This document shows, piece by piece, positions 11,583 through 22,799 of a DNA stretch of 64,000 bases (within the stretch, counting starts at the first letter, position 1; each line of letters starts with the position of its first letter). The notes under the pieces were generated by a model. It worked only from the letters and a program-made list of their open reading frames with translations. It was not told the origin of the DNA and made no database searches. A program made the translations under genes and the position numbers. Source of the stretch: Pogona vitticeps (lineage: Eukaryota; Chordata; Lepidosauria; Squamata; Agamidae). The DNA lies in the NCBI RefSeq assembly GCF_051106095.1, contig NC_135783.1, positions 197,087,447 to 197,151,446 on the forward strand. Reading direction: 5' to 3'.

Positions 11583-12463
11583 TTTAGGACTGAGCTAAAG
11601 TATGAATCAGAATCTGGATCTCTGAAGTTGTAAGAACCTATTGAGTTCTCCATCCCCCTCAAGTCAGTGCTGCTCTGCACCCTCTCTGCATGGCAGTAGT
11701 ATCTATTTCGTTTTATACTGTGTATTTGCTCTTTAGTAATTTATGTTTGATAACAACCAGAGAAGGAGAGCTGTACAACAATGGCTGAAGTCCAGCACTC
11801 AGTTGAAACTAGAGTAGGCCCAAATCCCCACTGACTCAATGGGCCAGCTCCTAGCCCTGGAGTTTAGCCAACATAAGCAAACACCACCTGTTTCCTTCTG
11901 AACTTTCTTTTGATTTATTGAAAACACGTTGTGCCAACTCAAAGATAATGCTTGATGAGCAAATAACAGAATCATTTTGACAAGTATGTACTTGTGCCTC
12001 AATGGACTTATTTTGGGGAAATGAGCTGAGGTGGGCCTACCTCTTGTCTTTAAAGAGTTGGAACCGTTTAAAGCCTACAGGTTCGTTCTGCTTTGTTTTC
12101 CCACTTGAGAAACAGGAACTTGATTGGTGCAGACAGAATAACTGTGTCAATGACTGGCAACCAGGTCTTCTGAAAGCAAAGTTGACTCTACCCTCTGACA
12201 GAGTGAAGCGGCCACATTAGGCAGCAGCTTCTGGAATGTAAACTATTGGAAGGACAGCAAATGGACTATTTCATTTGTTATTATATTTTTACTGCCAGGG
12301 AAGGGGGGGGGAGGGGTATTTGCGTTCTTCTGTGTCTGGCAGCAAAATGTCTCCCATTCCTAAGCCAGACCTTGCTCTTTGGACACTCCGGTCCATCTGA
12401 AAAGCGTTGCTGGAACACCAGCAGGGCTTTTCATTTTATAGAGCAGGATGGGGACTTCAGGTC
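11583..12463. other. Unique spacer
   Basis: No coding region is recognised. A G run is at 12304-12315. Confidence 0.3.
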
Positions 12464-12508
12464 TTGACCTGGCCTCCTTGACTCACTCTGTCAAGGAGGC
12501 CAGGTCAA
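12464..12508. repeat. Perfect 18-bp inverted repeat with 9-base loop
   Basis: Arm TTGACCTGGCCTCCTTGA (12464-12481) is followed by nine bases and its exact complement (12491-12508). Nothing nearby explains it as a transposon end. Confidence 0.9.
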
Positions 12509-12550
12509 TTTCTTCCAGAAATCTAATTGCTGGCTGAGATAGAAGGCAAC

Positions 12551-12865
12551 TGTGGTGTCCGCCCAGGTCATGAATATTCATGTGATATCTGCATAGACCA
12601 ATGGGAGTGCTGGAGGGACGAAGTCACAAGATATAAGAGACTCGGGCGGCAGCAGCAGGAGGAGTTAGATAGGGAGTTAGGGAGTTGAAGAGACTGAGAG
12701 AGAGTTTTGAAGTTCCGGCGAGGGAGTGATGGTTGAGAGTGGATAAAGGAGAACATTTGTTTAAGAATTAACAACATTGCTTGTTCTGTCAGCACCTGTA
12801 ACAATAAACAATTTCTATTTGGTTCTTTTAAAATGACATATGGCCTGGACCTCGATTATTAGATA
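12551..12865 (+). repeat. LTR-like dispersed repeat, copy 2
   Basis: Same family as 1786-2053, in the opposite orientation. It has a TATA-like box (GATATAAGAG, about 12630) and an AATAAA signal near 12803. Those signals are placed as in a solo LTR of about 0.3 kb, but the ends are not canonical and no target duplication was found. Confidence 0.5.
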
Positions 12866-12920
12866 GACTCCCTTATTCAGTAAGGGAGAGCTATGTATTG
12901 ATGCCCAGTCTGGTAAGTAC

Positions 12921-13083
12921 TATGGATACAGTGATGGACTGGGACTCAGGAGAACTGAGTTTTAATCCCTTCTTTCTCACAGGGTGGGGGTGGAACAGGT
13001 AAAACTACTCCTTAATTATCTCACGTACCTTGAAAGCCCCATGAGGGTCACTATAAGCTGGTTCCAACTTGATGGCACATCTC
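12921..13083 (+). repeat. Sauria-type SINE
   Basis: A tRNA-like head (GATGGACTGGGACTCAGGAG) is followed by a body (CTACTCCTTAATTATCTCAC) and a Bov-B-like tail: GAGGGTCACTATAAGCTGG then CCAACTTGATGGCACA. Tails of this type let Bov-B LINE machinery mobilise the SINE. Confidence 0.8.
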
Positions 13084-13131
13084 TGTGTGTGTGTGTGTGT
13101 GTGTGGGAGAGAGAGAGAGAGAGAGAGAGAA
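13084..13131. repeat. (TG)n(GA)n microsatellite
   Basis: A TG run passes directly into a GA run at the end of the SINE tail. Confidence 0.95.
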
Positions 13132-13901
13132 GCAGTCATTTCACACACAGGTAACAAGCATGCTTGCTCAGTTCAGAAAAAGGGACTTTTGGGAGGGATT
13201 CTGGGAGTCATCTTACTAAAAAGTCACTTTTCCAAGCTGAATGTGCATTCACACTGCCGTACTTATCCAGAACCCCTGCACAGCTTCTAGAAGTCTCTTC
13301 AAGCAAATGGACTTTTGTCCTAATAGTCAAAGGCTACAATTTTTTTTCCTATGAACAGAGGTAGCTCAGGGTCTGAGAACTTGATTTTTAGATTTAGAAA
13401 TCATATTTGCTTCATTCAGAAGAGGTCTGTCAGATTATCTCCAAAGATGTTTAGTGAGAAAAACTTGTGTCCCAGTGGGAATTTCCTACATGACTTGCAT
13501 GGGAAACCTATGTCTTTTTGGCTTTTATTCTGCATTGTTTTAATGGGAGAAAAAGGAAAAGAAAATCAAATGAATAGATGGATAAATATATAAAAGGCAA
13601 TTTCCAGCTCATCAGCATACCAGCACAATATAGTCATGCTGGATCTGATAGAACTCAAATGCTATAGTGCTGGACCAAAAAGTCACATGTCTGTTCCCCT
13701 GAGACACTCTTAACATCTGGTCTATTAAATTGATATAACGGGGTACCACAAGCAAAAGAAAGCATGCTATAGAACGAAAAGTGATTACAGCTGCAGTCCT
13801 AGGCAGTGGCCAATGTGACTGTGGAGATGCTTTGCACACAGGAGGACTGGAGGACCATGCCTTTCAGCAGTTCTCAGTATTGTCTCATCTGGCTCACTAT
13901 T
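13132..13901. other. Unique spacer
   Basis: No gene or clear repeat is seen. Confidence 0.3.
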
Positions 13902-13909
13902 GTTTACAC

Positions 13910-14046
13910 CAGTGGTTCTCAACTTTGGATAGCTTGGGTGTTATTGGACTAAACCTCCCATAAGTCTTCACTGTTAGCTGTGCTGACCAGGAATTCTGGG
14001 AGTTGTAGTCCAAGAACATATGGGGACTTAAGATTGGAAACTGCTG
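13910..14046. mobile_element. hAT-like MITE
   Basis: It starts CAGTGGTTCTCAAC and ends GGAAACTGCTG. The flanks GTTTACAC (13902-13909) and ATTTACAC (14047-14054) match at seven of eight positions. Confidence 0.75.
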
Positions 14047-14074
14047 ATTTACACTACGTAGTAGTCACTCTCCA

Positions 14075-14190
14075 GGATACTGATTCCCAAATTTGAGCCC
14101 CTCAGTGTTCCTGGACTACAACTCCCAGAAGCCTTAAGCCAATACAGACAATAGTCAGATTTTCTGGAAGCCATAGTTAAGAAACTTCTG
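14075..14190. mobile_element. Decayed hAT-like MITE
   Basis: GTTCCTGGACTACAACTCCC and AGAAGCC follow the same family pattern as the neighbour at 13910-14046, but the ends are worn. Confidence 0.45.
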
Positions 14191-14944
14191 ATGTCCAACG
14201 GCTCCAAGGTTTCATGCAGGAATCTTCCCAAGTCCTGCCTGGGAGATATTTGGGACTGGACTGTTGCTGTCAACATGGTATCAACGACCAATATGAGTTA
14301 CCTCCCTCTGCCTGAAATTTAGGAATGTAAAAGAAATGAATTACACTTGTACTCCCTTTTGACACCTATAGAAACTGGCAACAGGACTAGCCATACCTTG
14401 CCTTGGAGAGACATACACTTCCAAGGTTTGCTGTGAATCATGCAGAAGAAGAGATGCACCTAAATTTGTCTGTAAATTTGAAAAACACACATAACCAAAA
14501 TACATTTATTCGAAAAATACTCACAAACACACTTTATTTAACATGAAGAATACATTAAAATGCATGAATTAGGGAACTTGTACACAAACGTGCATATTTT
14601 TAGAAAATATGTACTAAAATACACATTAATTTTAATACAGGAAGGAATTGTATACATATATCCTGCAACCCACAATGGAACGGAGACAGAACAAGAATGC
14701 CAGTGGGATTCTGAGAAATGTAGTGAAAATGAAGCTGCCAGTGTTTAATATTGCTGCTCAAAATGCTTTAACAATTTCAGGTGAGCTGAGATGGGATCCG
14801 GCCTGGATTTAGGAGGAAACAACTTTGAGTGCTAGACTCAGTGGGTGCATCTGCTCAGCTTGTGGAGGGGTACCTGTGGCAGGCTGTCTACCCAACTATT
14901 CATCAGAGCTTTGAATGTTAGGTTCAAAACCTAATTAGCTAAAA
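14191..14944. other. Unique, AT-rich with quasi-repeated AAAATACA words
   Basis: Between 14460 and 14650 words such as AAAATACATTT, AAAAATACTCAC and AAAATGCATGA recur at short spacing. A similar texture is seen at 33400-33610. No gene is recognised. Confidence 0.35.
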
Positions 14945-15663
14945 ATTAGATATGGGGGGTGGACATCCCCCCCCCCGTGGAGCGCATGCTCCGCCCACCA
15001 GAAGTCCCCTCGGTTCCCAAAAGAGTCCTCCACTTTCAAAGAGCTATATAAGAGGACAACGTGACGGACAGAGGGAAGGCAGGGGAGGATGTGTGAATTC
15101 ATAGAGGACCACTATAAGAACCATGGTTACAGGTAAGTAACTTCTCTTTCTTCTTCGTGGCCTTTGTGAATACACACAATTGGGTGACTGGCAAGTTCAC
15201 TTACTGGATGGTGGGACATCACAGTAGAAAAGAAGTCAATACAGCTCTGTCGAAAGCAGTGTCTTTCTTTGCCCAGACATCCAAACAGTAATGTGTGACA
15301 AACGTTGATGGACAAACGTTCATGTAGCTGCACGGCAGATGTGAGGGATTTCTATTCCTCGTTGGAAGGCAGTGGAGGTAGACAGTGCTCTAGTCGAGTG
15401 AGCCTTCAGGGGTTCAGGTGGTGTTTTGCCTGCCAGTTCATATGCCAGTGAAATTGTTTGAACAATCCACCTAGTCAATGTTGGAGGCGAAGCTGGTGAA
15501 CCTTTATTAGGGCCATGAAAACATAGGAAGAGCCTTGATGTTTTCTTAAACAATTAGGTTCTATCAATGTAAAAGGCCAAGGAACATCTAACATCAAGCA
15601 TGTGGAGCATGCGCTCGAGAGGTGTAGAGGGAGATGAAAATTAGGTAGGCAGTATTATAGGTT

Positions 15664-16857
15664 TGTATTCACGAAGGCTTTCATGGCCGGGATCTAATGG
15701 TTGTTTTGGGTTTTTTGGGCTCTTTGGCCGTGTTCTGAAGGTTGTTCTTCCTGACGTTTCGCCAGTCTTTGTGGCCGGCATCTTCAGAGGACAGCACTCA
15801 GTGCTCTGGTGTAGTTTGCTTGGGAGTGGACTATTTATGGCTGTGAGATCAGCTTTTGTCCTTTTCAGGAGATGGGTGATTAGTGTGTCTTGTTGTGGGT
15901 GTATTGTTGTGCTAAAGAGAAGAGATTATCTGTCACTGTGGTTGATGGGTGTCATTACAGTGGGGTCTCGACTTTAGAACTTAATCTGTATTGGAAGGTG
16001 GTTCTCAAGTCGAAAAGTTCTTAAGTCGAATCTGCATTTCCCATAGGAATGCATTGAAAACCATTTAATCCGTATCTGCTCTTTTCTGTCCATAGAAACT
16101 AATGGGAAGCTGCTATTCTGCCTTCTGCCACTAGAGGGGGATATTTTCTTTCTTTTTTCCCCTTAGGTTCAGGGAAGGCAGGGAACACTAAAGGCAGCAC
16201 TTTAGAACTCTTTTTTTTTTTTAACGAAGCCAATTTTAACTAATGTTTTAAAGCATGTTGTGCTGATTTTTACAGCACAGAGGCACTCAGGCAGGCTTTT
16301 TAGGTGCTGAGCAAGCCTCCAGAAGCCTGCTCAGAGCCAGCCGATCAGCTGTTAGGCGGGGAGAGGAGCCGGGAAAACCACAAAATGGCTGCCAGGCTCT
16401 TTCTGGGTGTCGGCTTTTAGCTCTTTCCTGCTCTTTTTCCTGTGGTTTGAGGGCTACCAAGGCCTGGTAAGTGACTTTATTTAACAGCACAGTATTTATT
16501 TTTAAGTTTCTGACCCTTTTCCCCCCTCCAGAAGCCTCTAAGGGGAGGGAGGGGGGACTTTTTTCCCTGTTCGTAACTCGAGGGAAGTTCGCATGTTGAG
16601 TCTTTACTTTCCCTATAGGGCAGGTTCGTAACTCGAATTGTTCGCAAGTCGGGTCGTTCGTAAGTCGAGACCCCACTGTAGCTGGGCTTTTGTGTGTAGT
16701 GATCTCCTGTCCTTGTGGCTGGGTGAAGTTCTTTGACCTTTTGCACACTGTATTTTTGAGAGCTGGGAGCCAAGTTTTGTTGAGCTTCACACTTTCCTCT
16801 TTTTTGTTGAAGTTCTGCTGGTGCTTGTGGATTTCAGTGGCTTCCCTGTGCAGTTTG
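15664..16857 (-). mobile_element. Penelope-like element 3' part inserted in the DIRS-like element
   Basis: A 10-bp duplication, ATTATAGGTT, flanks it (15654-15663 and 16858-16867). On the minus strand the upstream part encodes REATEIHKHQQNFNKK and LNKTWLPALK, the usual C-terminal edge of a GIY-YIG nuclease-like region. The downstream part ends in the same 3' sequence as 5212-5346. A Tigger-like element (15958-16678) splits it. Without that insert the Penelope-like part is about 470 bp, so it is strongly 5'-truncated. Confidence 0.65.
15958..16678. mobile_element. Tigger-like element, 721 bp
   Basis: The ends CAGTGGGGTCTCGACTTTAG and AAGTCGAGACCCCACTG are inverted copies flanked by TA (15956-15957, 16679-16680). 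No transposase is present. It shares ends and the interior phrase TTCCCATAGGAATGCATTG with the 47815-48153 copy. Confidence 0.85.
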
Positions 16858-17000
16858 ATTATAGGTTGATTAATATGAAAATCAGATACGACCTTAGGTA
16901 AGAATGAAACATTTGGGTATAGAGTGATCTTGTTTGGATGGAACTGCAGAAAAAGTGCATGAATTTTAAAGACTCTGGCCTACAGTTTTTTTATGCACTA

Positions 17001-18230
17001 TCCATGAAGGGGTGGTGCACAGCGTGAGGAAGTGGGATTTTACCCACAAAAGCTTATAACTTGAGTGGTTTTTTTAGTGGTTCATTTGAGGGGAATTCAG
17101 ACTTAGGTTGCAAAGTCAGCTGGGAGGTGTGGCTTCAAGCATCCCTTGTAGTGTGGTTCAATAAAATAAAATCACCTGACTCTTGCCTGTGGGGGAAAGT
17201 AGCACCTGGACAGGAGCTGGGGCCGGGAACACCTGGAGCAAGAGGAATGCACAGCTGGGGTAAAAGGAGTGGAGCCAGAAGTAAGAAGAGAACAGGTGTA
17301 TGAGCATGACGACATTGAAGACAAAGGGGTATCATGGCCAGAAGTGTGGGAATAGCTGTCCTGGTGCACTGGGCATTGCAGCCAGATGTCGTAAGGGACA
17401 TGCAGAGAGGCAGATGGGTGAGTCTGGCTTGGGAACATCGAAGTAAGGATGGCACACCTATCTTTTGCTTCCATAAACCCTCTGGACCACCAGCCACGAC
17501 TGCCCAAGACAATTCAACCCCCTGGACTCAGGTGCATCCAGCGGAGGCGCTGGTGGCACCACTGACCACGAGGGCGCTTCCCACCGCTCTCTCAGGCCAC
17601 CCTCTGTGGAAAGAGTCCTGGGCCAGAGACTGCCAGCTCTCCTTGTAGGGGTGCTGTGGAGCTGGGGGCTAGTGAGTGGAACTCAGTCCCTACAAAGAGG
17701 GACGGATAGACGGGGGCTAGCGGAAGGAGCTGAGTCCAAGGAAAGGGGAATGCCTGGACTGTGGATGGGGAGTGACACTTGGCCCAGGACAACTCCCAGC
17801 CCTTGTTCTATTTTATTTGTTTGTTTGTTTGTTCATTTATTTATTTGACTTTTATCCTGCCCTTCTAGACGATGTCTACTCAGGGCAGATTCTGGACAGT
17901 TGACTGAACCAATAAAAAACTGTTCTCCAAGAAGACCATCCTTGCTCTGGTGTGTCTGTGGGCCCGAAGCTAGAGGAGGCTGTCAGTGCGGGAAGGGCAC
18001 ATGAACGCATTCGTTCAAACACATGTGGGTATGCCTTCCACAGAGGGGCTTATGCCACTCCCCGTTTCCCCTCTCCAGAAAGAAAGAGGGCTATCTGTCC
18101 CTTTGAAGGCTGAATTTCTGTTGGCTAGCTACAAGTACATCTGGCTCTTTAGGAATCAAAAAGTTTCTTTTTGTATGGCTTCCTGTGTCTACAGATAAAC
18201 AAAAGCAGGGGTTGAGTGTGTGTCACATGC
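17001..18230. other. Unrecognised GC-richer block
   Basis: Between about 17150 and 17960 GC content rises and AATAAA signals occur near 17160 and 17912, each followed by a C/T-rich stretch. This could be a decayed LTR-type element, but no protein motif supports it. A reversed LINE-tail texture (TTTGTTTGTTTGTTCATTTA) lies at 17815-17880. Confidence 0.3.
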
Positions 18231-18305
18231 TAAATAATAATAATGTGCCGTCAATTCTGAATTATGGCAGCCCTTTCCTGGGTTTTCAAGGCATAGAATA
18301 CGTGT
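18231..18305 (-). repeat. Reversed Bov-B/SINE tail
   Basis: ATAATGTGCCGTCAATTCTG and ATTATGGCAGCCC are the reverse of the ATAAGTC...GACGGCAC tail found on Bov-B and Sauria SINEs. Confidence 0.55.
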
Positions 18306-18482
18306 GCGTTAGTGCGTTGTTTTCAGTGTGTTATTTCCAAGCGCTGCTATTAACTCAACAACTGAAACAAACAGAACAAAACTGTACCTCTCTTTCAGTA
18401 CTCACAGCACCAACCTTGATGGCCTTAATACTGGTTACTTGAATAGCTGCCTAGAGTTGACTTTGGTCTAGACGGGCGGGAT

Positions 18483-18652
18483 ATTTCGTTTAGTCGTTTA
18501 GTCGTGTCCGACTCCTCGTGACCCCATGGACCAGAGCACGCCAGGCCCTCCTATCTTCCACTGCCTCCCAGAGTTGGGTCAAATTCATCTTGGTTGCTTC
18601 GCAGACACTGTCCAGCCATCTCATCCTCTGTCGCCCCCTTCTCCTCTTCAAT
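18483..18652 (-). mobile_element. Bov-B LINE 3' fragment
   Basis: TTTAGTCGTGTCCGACTCC, ACCCCATGGACCAGAGCACG, CCAGGCCCTCCTATCTTCC and CCATCTCATCCTCTGTCGCC are the familiar reversed Bov-B 3' sequence. It matches the end of the sense copy at 22600-22770. Confidence 0.85.
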
Positions 18653-19240
18653 CAATATTTGTTTCATGATAGGGGGAAAGACCTATAGCAGGGATAAGGC
18701 AGATACACACATAGTGCACCCAAGCAATGAAATGGTTATGAAAACCATTAAAAGGTGAGGCATTGTGAGCCCCACTGGCTCTCCCCAGATCAGCAGGTGG
18801 CTCTTCCTCCACCGAGTTTAGCAATCGTCTCCATTGATCCATAGAACTGACACCAGCTTTGGCAAACAACAGCAACAAGAAAAGGGTTTATAAAAACCGG
18901 GGATGGGGAAACCAACTACTGACAAACTAGACAACAGTCGACCTTTGCGGCCTGTTGACTTCACTAGCCCTGATTCAGTCCCATTCCTTTTGATCCCCCC
19001 CCCAAGTTAACTGCAGTGGGGGGGGCAATCTGAGTCTAAAATCCACCTTGGCAGAGTGCATTGTGTTCCTCTGAAAACTGAGCCCCGCAAAAGGAAGAGC
19101 CTAAGGGCCACCATGGCATATCTGCAGCTCTGCTTTCTGGTGTGTAGCACCCTCCAGCTTTCACTGTGAGTTCCGGAGACAATGTAGACACACTTTCTGG
19201 TGTTGGTGCTGTCACTGACCCAGTTGGGTTGGGGACAGCT
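18653..19240. other. Unique spacer
   Basis: C and G runs near 18990-19027. No gene is recognised. Confidence 0.3.
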
Positions 19241-19506
19241 CTAGAGATGGGCACGAACCCCCAGTTCTGAGGTTCAGCCCAGTTCATCTACCGGACCCAC
19301 AGCTGTTCTGCTGTTCAGTCCCCACACCCACTCGGAGGAAGAACTCTGGCTTCCTTGCCCCACCTCCTCCAGGTGCTTTCTCCAGGAGCGTGTGACTGTG
19401 AGATGGGGCAGGATGCCAAACCACAGAACAGCTTGGGGGCTGGAAAAGAAAGCAGGATGAACCACCACCAGACTGGCAGATCATGCCCATCTGTCGTCAT
19501 CTCTAG
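19241..19506. mobile_element. Fold-back DNA element, second hAT-like family
   Basis: It starts CTAGAGATGGGCACGAACC and ends CATGCCCATC...CATCTCTAG in inverted order. The interior phrase CTTGCCCCACCTCCT is shared with 28404-28767. Flanking duplications are not clear. Confidence 0.55.
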
Positions 19507-19548
19507 TTTGGCCCCTCACCTTTGAGGACTCTCCCTCCGACCTGTTCC

Positions 19549-19857
19549 CTATTCTTCTTTCATCACATAATCCCACTCACTGGGGGGGGGGGGCGATTCT
19601 GGCTGCTCTTCATTCCTCTCCTCCACCTGGAAAGCCTCCCCTAACTCTTCTGGAGGGGAGTCTTCCCAGGTGCCTTCTTCCTCTTCCAACCCTGCCTCCT
19701 GCCTCTTCTCTGCCCCTCCACCCCTTCCGATGCCTCTTTCATAGCGGCTAGCCCCCAACCTCCCTCTCCCACCTTCTCCTCCTCCAGAGGGTGCTCTGCT
19801 GGGCAAGGGCCAAGGGCCATTCCCTGGGGGCGCCTCCCTTGGCTCTGTGTAGGCCAT
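19549..19857 (-). other. Acidic 102-codon open frame, unknown
   Basis: The predicted peptide is rich in Glu, Gly and Pro (EEEEGTWEDSPPEELGEAF) and has no recognised domain. The DNA is C/T-rich with a G run at 19581-19592. It could be a piece of a retroelement or chance, since purine-rich strands often stay open. Confidence 0.2.
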
Positions 19858-19900
19858 GCCTCAGGTTGCACTGTAGGGCACTTTGCTCTGGGCTTGCTCT

Positions 19901-19903
<3 letters not shown>

Positions 19904-19930
<27 letters not shown>
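19904..19930. repeat. (GGCA)n microsatellite
   Basis: Seven near-perfect GGCA units. Confidence 0.9.
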
Positions 19931-19931
<1 letters not shown>

Positions 19932-20482
19932 ATGCTCCTGGGGCCCTGAGGTGGGGCTTCACAGCTTGCCGGAATTGTCTCCACCAACATTTCCCCCACA
20001 GGTATACAAAAGCAGAACACACCGAGGGAATGCAAAGAATGATCTTCATTGGGTCTTGGATGTGCTCCGGATAGAAATCTATCTCTTATCATTATCCTGC
20101 ATAACTTTTGGGAAGCTTGAAATCCCCCTCACAAGTCTTAACGGGCCTTGTACGTATTGCACACTCGAAGAAGCATTCTCCCCATGGGTCCTGGTTTATG
20201 TCAGAAGAGTACAGGTGATTCATCAGGTGCAGTCATGGCTGTTCCCAGCCTCTCGTTGTTTACAACAAATCGAGCAACCTCACAGCCTCAGGTAGGAAAC
20301 ACATTTCCCCCCCCCCCCTCCAGGTCTCTCCTTGAAAAATCTCTGCTGTGTTTCCAGTGATATCGGTGTCTCCAGAAGGGTGGGGCAAAGCAAAAAGCAA
20401 ACTTTTACAATGTCCAGTAAAATGGAAAACAAACAAAAAATAATAATAATAAAATAAACCATGAAATATTGTGGCACCTTTC

Positions 20483-21150
20483 ATTTCAGTTTCAGTATTT
20501 ATGCCCCACATTTCTTCCAGAGAAGTTCCAAAGTGGTTTATGATGTTAAAAGAGGGGGGAAAATTAATAATTTAAAAATAGAATTAAATAGAATTAAATA
20601 AAATTATGACAATATTAAAAAGCAATGAAACCAATATCATGTTAAAAGAAGTTTAGACAATTGTAAAAAACATATTTACAAGATTAAAAGGTGTACTGCC
20701 AATTGTAAGGATGGCCCTCATAGGCAGCCACTTACTGGAGAAAGGCCTGCCTGAAGAGAAAGGTCTTTGTCTGCTGGTGGAAGGATAGCAATGATGGGGC
20801 CAGCCTGGCCTCCTGTGGCAAGGAGTTCCACAGCTTTGGAGAAGGGACACAGAAAGCCTCTGCCATGGAAATGACCCTTGGCTTCCAAATACAGTAGCTC
20901 TTTCAAATAGCTTGAGCCCAAGTCATTTAGAGCTTCATAGGTCAAAATTAGCACTTTTGGATTGACCCGGAAATGGTCCAAAAAGTTGACCTGTTGTAAT
21001 AGGCATATTAGGTGCTCCCTGTTATGAATCCTGATTAACAATCTGGCAGCAGCATTTTGGACCCAATGAAGGTTTTGAACCCTTTCCAAAGGCATAGAGT
21101 GTGTTACAGCAATCCAACCGGGATGTAATGGAGGCTTGTGTTACTGTAAG
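20483..21150 (-). mobile_element. L2-like LINE tail
   Basis: On the minus strand the frame includes QNAAARLLIRIHNREHL and ILTYEALNDLGSSYL, patterns of the L2/CR1 reverse transcriptase C-terminal region. It then continues with DKDLSLQAGL and an A-rich untranslated tail (20540-20700). The match to 23728-24065 and 25002-25210 shows it is one repeat family. Confidence 0.6.
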
Positions 21151-21934
21151 GCAGATCAGACCTCTCCAGGCACAGTACCTTTAACTTTGCAGGCACGCTC
21201 CTGGCCACCACTGCAACAAGGCTTGGCGACGAATCCAGTAATTTATTTCAGTTTTTGTGGATACAGGCCACTTCTTCAGGCCCAAGGCTTCTGAGCTTAG
21301 GGACCTGGAATGCCCAATACCTATTATGGCCTGTTGGGTGCTTGGGATCCCCTCCCTTCATTCTATGTGTGTCAGCATATTTTGCAAGCCCCTGGAGGCC
21401 CCATGTACAATATGACTGATATGCTTCCTGGCAGGTCTGGTTTCTGGTGTTTTAGAAGAGCATTAGCAGACTTAACATGAGCAGCTGGCTCGTTTGCGGA
21501 AATATTTATGGTATAGCTTCGCAGGATCATTGAGTTCAAAATATCAGTCGGCAAAGCTTGGCTAGTCATGGACTGTTTTAGAAACTAATCTTGGATATAA
21601 AATATCACCATGCATAGCATATGAAAACACCTTTTACAGCCGAGATGTTATTTTAAAATATCACAAGGCAAGAAGAGGTAGAAAACCATCACTGGCTTGT
21701 TGCCTGTCAGTTTGGGGCTATCTTTCTATAAAGCCCTGTGCAAGTACAAAACAGGCACCATTTTTAGAAGGGGCTTCCCTTCCCTCTGGTGGACTCATGT
21801 GGACTGACAACATTTGGGGTGGACTGTGGATAGTTGATAGATTTTGGTCACTGAGCAGAAAGTCCCACTTGGCAGTGTAACTGGAGTAATTGCCAATCAA
21901 ATAGCTAAACATTTTCTCTTGTTTCATGATACTC
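21151..21934. other. Unique spacer with a SINE-like phrase
   Basis: GGCCACTTCTTCAGGCCCAA at about 21265 resembles the reversed 'tgaagaagtggcc' phrase of sauropsid SINEs. The remainder is unrecognised. Confidence 0.35.
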
Positions 21935-21947
21935 AAAATCTGCAGCC

Positions 21948-22784
21948 CCTTCATAGATTGCTGCCTTGTTGTGGTGAAGGGACTTGAGTAATTCAGAGAA
22001 GCTATGGGCTATGCAGCAGGAACTGGCAAGCCATTCCAGTATTTTTGAAATGAAGACTCCATGGACAGAAACAAAAGGCTAAAAGATACGACGCTGGAAG
22101 CTGAGCCCCTCAGGTCGGAAGGCGTCCAACATGCTACTGAAGAAGAGCGGAGGACAAGGACAAATAGCTCCAGAGCTAATGAAATGGTTGGACCAAAGAT
22201 TTTACTTTCTTGGGCTCCATGATCACTGCAGATGGGGACAGCAGCCACGAAATTAAAAGACGCCTGCTTCTTGGAAGGAAAGCGATGACAAACCTAGACA
22301 GCATCTTAAAAAGCAGAGACATCACCTTGCTGACAAAGGTCCGCATAGTCAAAGCTATAGTTTTTCCAGTAGTGATGTATGGAAGTGAGCGCTGGACCAT
22401 AAAGAAGGCTGACTGCCGAAGAATTGATGCTTTCGAATTGTGGTGCTGGAGGACACTCTTGAGAGTCCCCTGAACTGCAAGGAGAACAAACCTATCCATT
22501 TTGAAGGAAATCAACCCCGAGTACTCACTAGAAGGACAGATCCTGAAGCTGAGGCTCCAATACTTTGGCCATCTCATGAGAAGAGAAGACTCCCTGGAAA
22601 AGACCCTGATGTTGGGAAAGTGTGAAGGCAAGAGGAGAAGGGGACAACAGAGGATGAGATGAATGGATAGTGTCACTGAAGCTACCAACATGAATTTGAC
22701 CAAACTCTAGGAGGCAGTGGAAGACAGGAGGGCCTGGGGTCATGAAGAGTCAGACAGGACTTAATGACTAAACAAAAAAAAAAA
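21948..22784 (+). mobile_element. Bov-B LINE, 5'-truncated, with target duplication
   Basis: The frame at 22210-22473 encodes the end of the reverse transcriptase: FLGSMITADG, LLGRKAMTNLDSI, TKVRIVKAIVFPVVMYGSE and WRTLLRVP. It reaches a stop and continues in another frame (PLNCKENKPIHFEGNQP), so it is broken. An internal deletion joins 5'-side sequence (21948-22190) to the C-terminal part. It ends in TTAATGACTAAAC and an A run. AAAATCTGCAGCC (21935-21947) and AAAATCTGCAACC (22785-22797) are the likely target duplication. Confidence 0.9.
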
Positions 22785-22799
22785 AAAATCTGCAACCTG

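Larger units (their letters stand above)
14945..17000 (-). mobile_element. DIRS-like (tyrosine recombinase) retroelement fossil
   Basis: The minus strand around 15320-15480 encodes KAHSTRALSTSTAF, which fits the HxxR box of DIRS/Ngaro-type tyrosine recombinases. Beyond the inserted block, 16870-16950 encodes SFLPKVVSDFHIN, a phrase I associate with the same protein class. The 3' flank (14945-15125) has a CG-rich inverted-type sequence. It is incomplete and broken at several places, and it is interrupted by the insert at 15664-16857. Confidence 0.55.

Noticed and set aside
16287-16790. 167-codon minus-strand frame as a gene
   Set aside because: It spans the Penelope-like and Tigger-like junction, so it is a chance fusion of two elements.
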